Of a stretch of 5,378 nucleotides of DNA, positions 5,130 to 5,378 are shown in pieces (positions within the stretch are counted from its first letter, which is position 1; every line of letters begins with the position of its first letter). A program made the position numbers and the translations under genes. The notes beneath the pieces are model-generated. The model did no database searches. It worked only from the letters and a program-made list of their open reading frames with translations, and was not told the origin of the DNA. This stretch comes from a bacterium (GTDB lineage Bacteria; Chloroflexota; Dormibacteria; Aeolococcales; Aeolococcaceae): contig JAJZMA010000030.1 of NCBI GenBank assembly GCA_021850405.1, forward strand, positions 1-5,378, read 5' to 3'.

Positions 5130-5378
5130 CTAGAGACCGGGCGTTGACCAGTCCCTCGAAGAGAGCGCCAGGGACCTGACCATAACTCCCAGTCTGCGCC
5201 CAAGGCCCTCCATCTCCAGCGGAGCAAGGAGATCACCAACCAGGCCCAGAAGCACCCCATCCCGGGCAAGTTCGCCAAGCTTCGAGGCAAACTCCGGTGA
5301 CGCCGGTATCCGGCCAACTCGCTTTCTGAATTCTTCGACTGCTCCCCTGGTCCCAAGAACCTCAGTGCCAGCAGTAGC
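5130..5378 (-). CDS. Partial CDS: C-terminal 82 residues of an unidentified protein
   Basis: The frame is open from the window edge to the TAG at 5132-5130, and the start lies outside the window. The 82 residues look like genuine protein: charged and hydrophobic residues alternate as in amphipathic helices (AVEEFRKRVGRIPASPEF, KLGELARDGVLLGLVGDLL, EMEGLGRRLGVMVRSLALSS). The other frames here are rich in Trp and Arg. A plausible terminator follows about 35 bases on. I do not recognise the family. No membrane segment or cysteine motif is present. It is in the same orientation as the kinase but separated by more than 200 bases and a possible terminator, so it is probably a separate unit. Confidence 0.6.
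   Translation of the reverse strand, partial: ATAGTEVLGTRGAVEEFRKRVGRIPASPEFASKLGELARDGVLLGLVGDLLAPLEMEGLGRRLGVMVRSLALSSRDWSTPGL

Noticed and set aside
5087..5356. Minus-strand ATG-started frame of 89 codons
   Set aside because: Trp/Arg-rich composition typical of an out-of-frame shadow. The frame ending at 5130 on the same strand is more protein-like and ends before a hairpin plus T-run.

Overview
The window looks like ordinary bacterial chromosome, moderately GC-rich by eye. All intact genes lie on the minus strand. The taxon cannot be fixed from this sequence. A soluble GAF hybrid kinase, a PduO-type adenosyltransferase and a resolvase-type serine recombinase relic would fit Chloroflexota or Actinomycetota, but this is only a weak inference.

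Layout in the minus-strand direction of transcription (right to left). (1) 5378-5130 is the C-terminal end of an unidentified protein, followed by a plausible intrinsic terminator (5094-5070). (2) An untranslated stretch (5069-4859) carries two inverted repeats and a good ribosome binding site. (3) 4858-3179 encodes a soluble GAF-HisKA-HATPase-REC hybrid histidine kinase. (4) 3242-2508 encodes an OmpR/PhoB-type response regulator whose start lies 64 bases inside the kinase gene, in the -1 frame. (5) A 109-base gap is followed by trxB (2398-1388, thioredoxin reductase). (6) trxB overlaps a PduO-type corrinoid adenosyltransferase gene (1391-855) by GTGA. (7) Converging on that gene from the plus strand is a broken serine recombinase: only the C-terminal linker helix and HTH remain, with a one-base frameshift. 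(8) About 500 bases (86-592) hold no gene I can support. (9) The left edge holds the first 28 codons of a probable lipoprotein, read leftward.

The kinase and regulator form a two-component pair. The trxB-adenosyltransferase pair is translationally coupled, joining NADPH-dependent thiol reduction to B12 coenzyme synthesis, a step that needs strongly reduced cobalt. No terminator is evident between the regulator and trxB, so all four genes may be one transcript. I found no clearly new system. The points most worth a second look are the kinase/regulator overlap, the trxB-adenosyltransferase coupling with unusual residues in the adenosyltransferase signature, and the recombinase relic bordering a gene-empty stretch.
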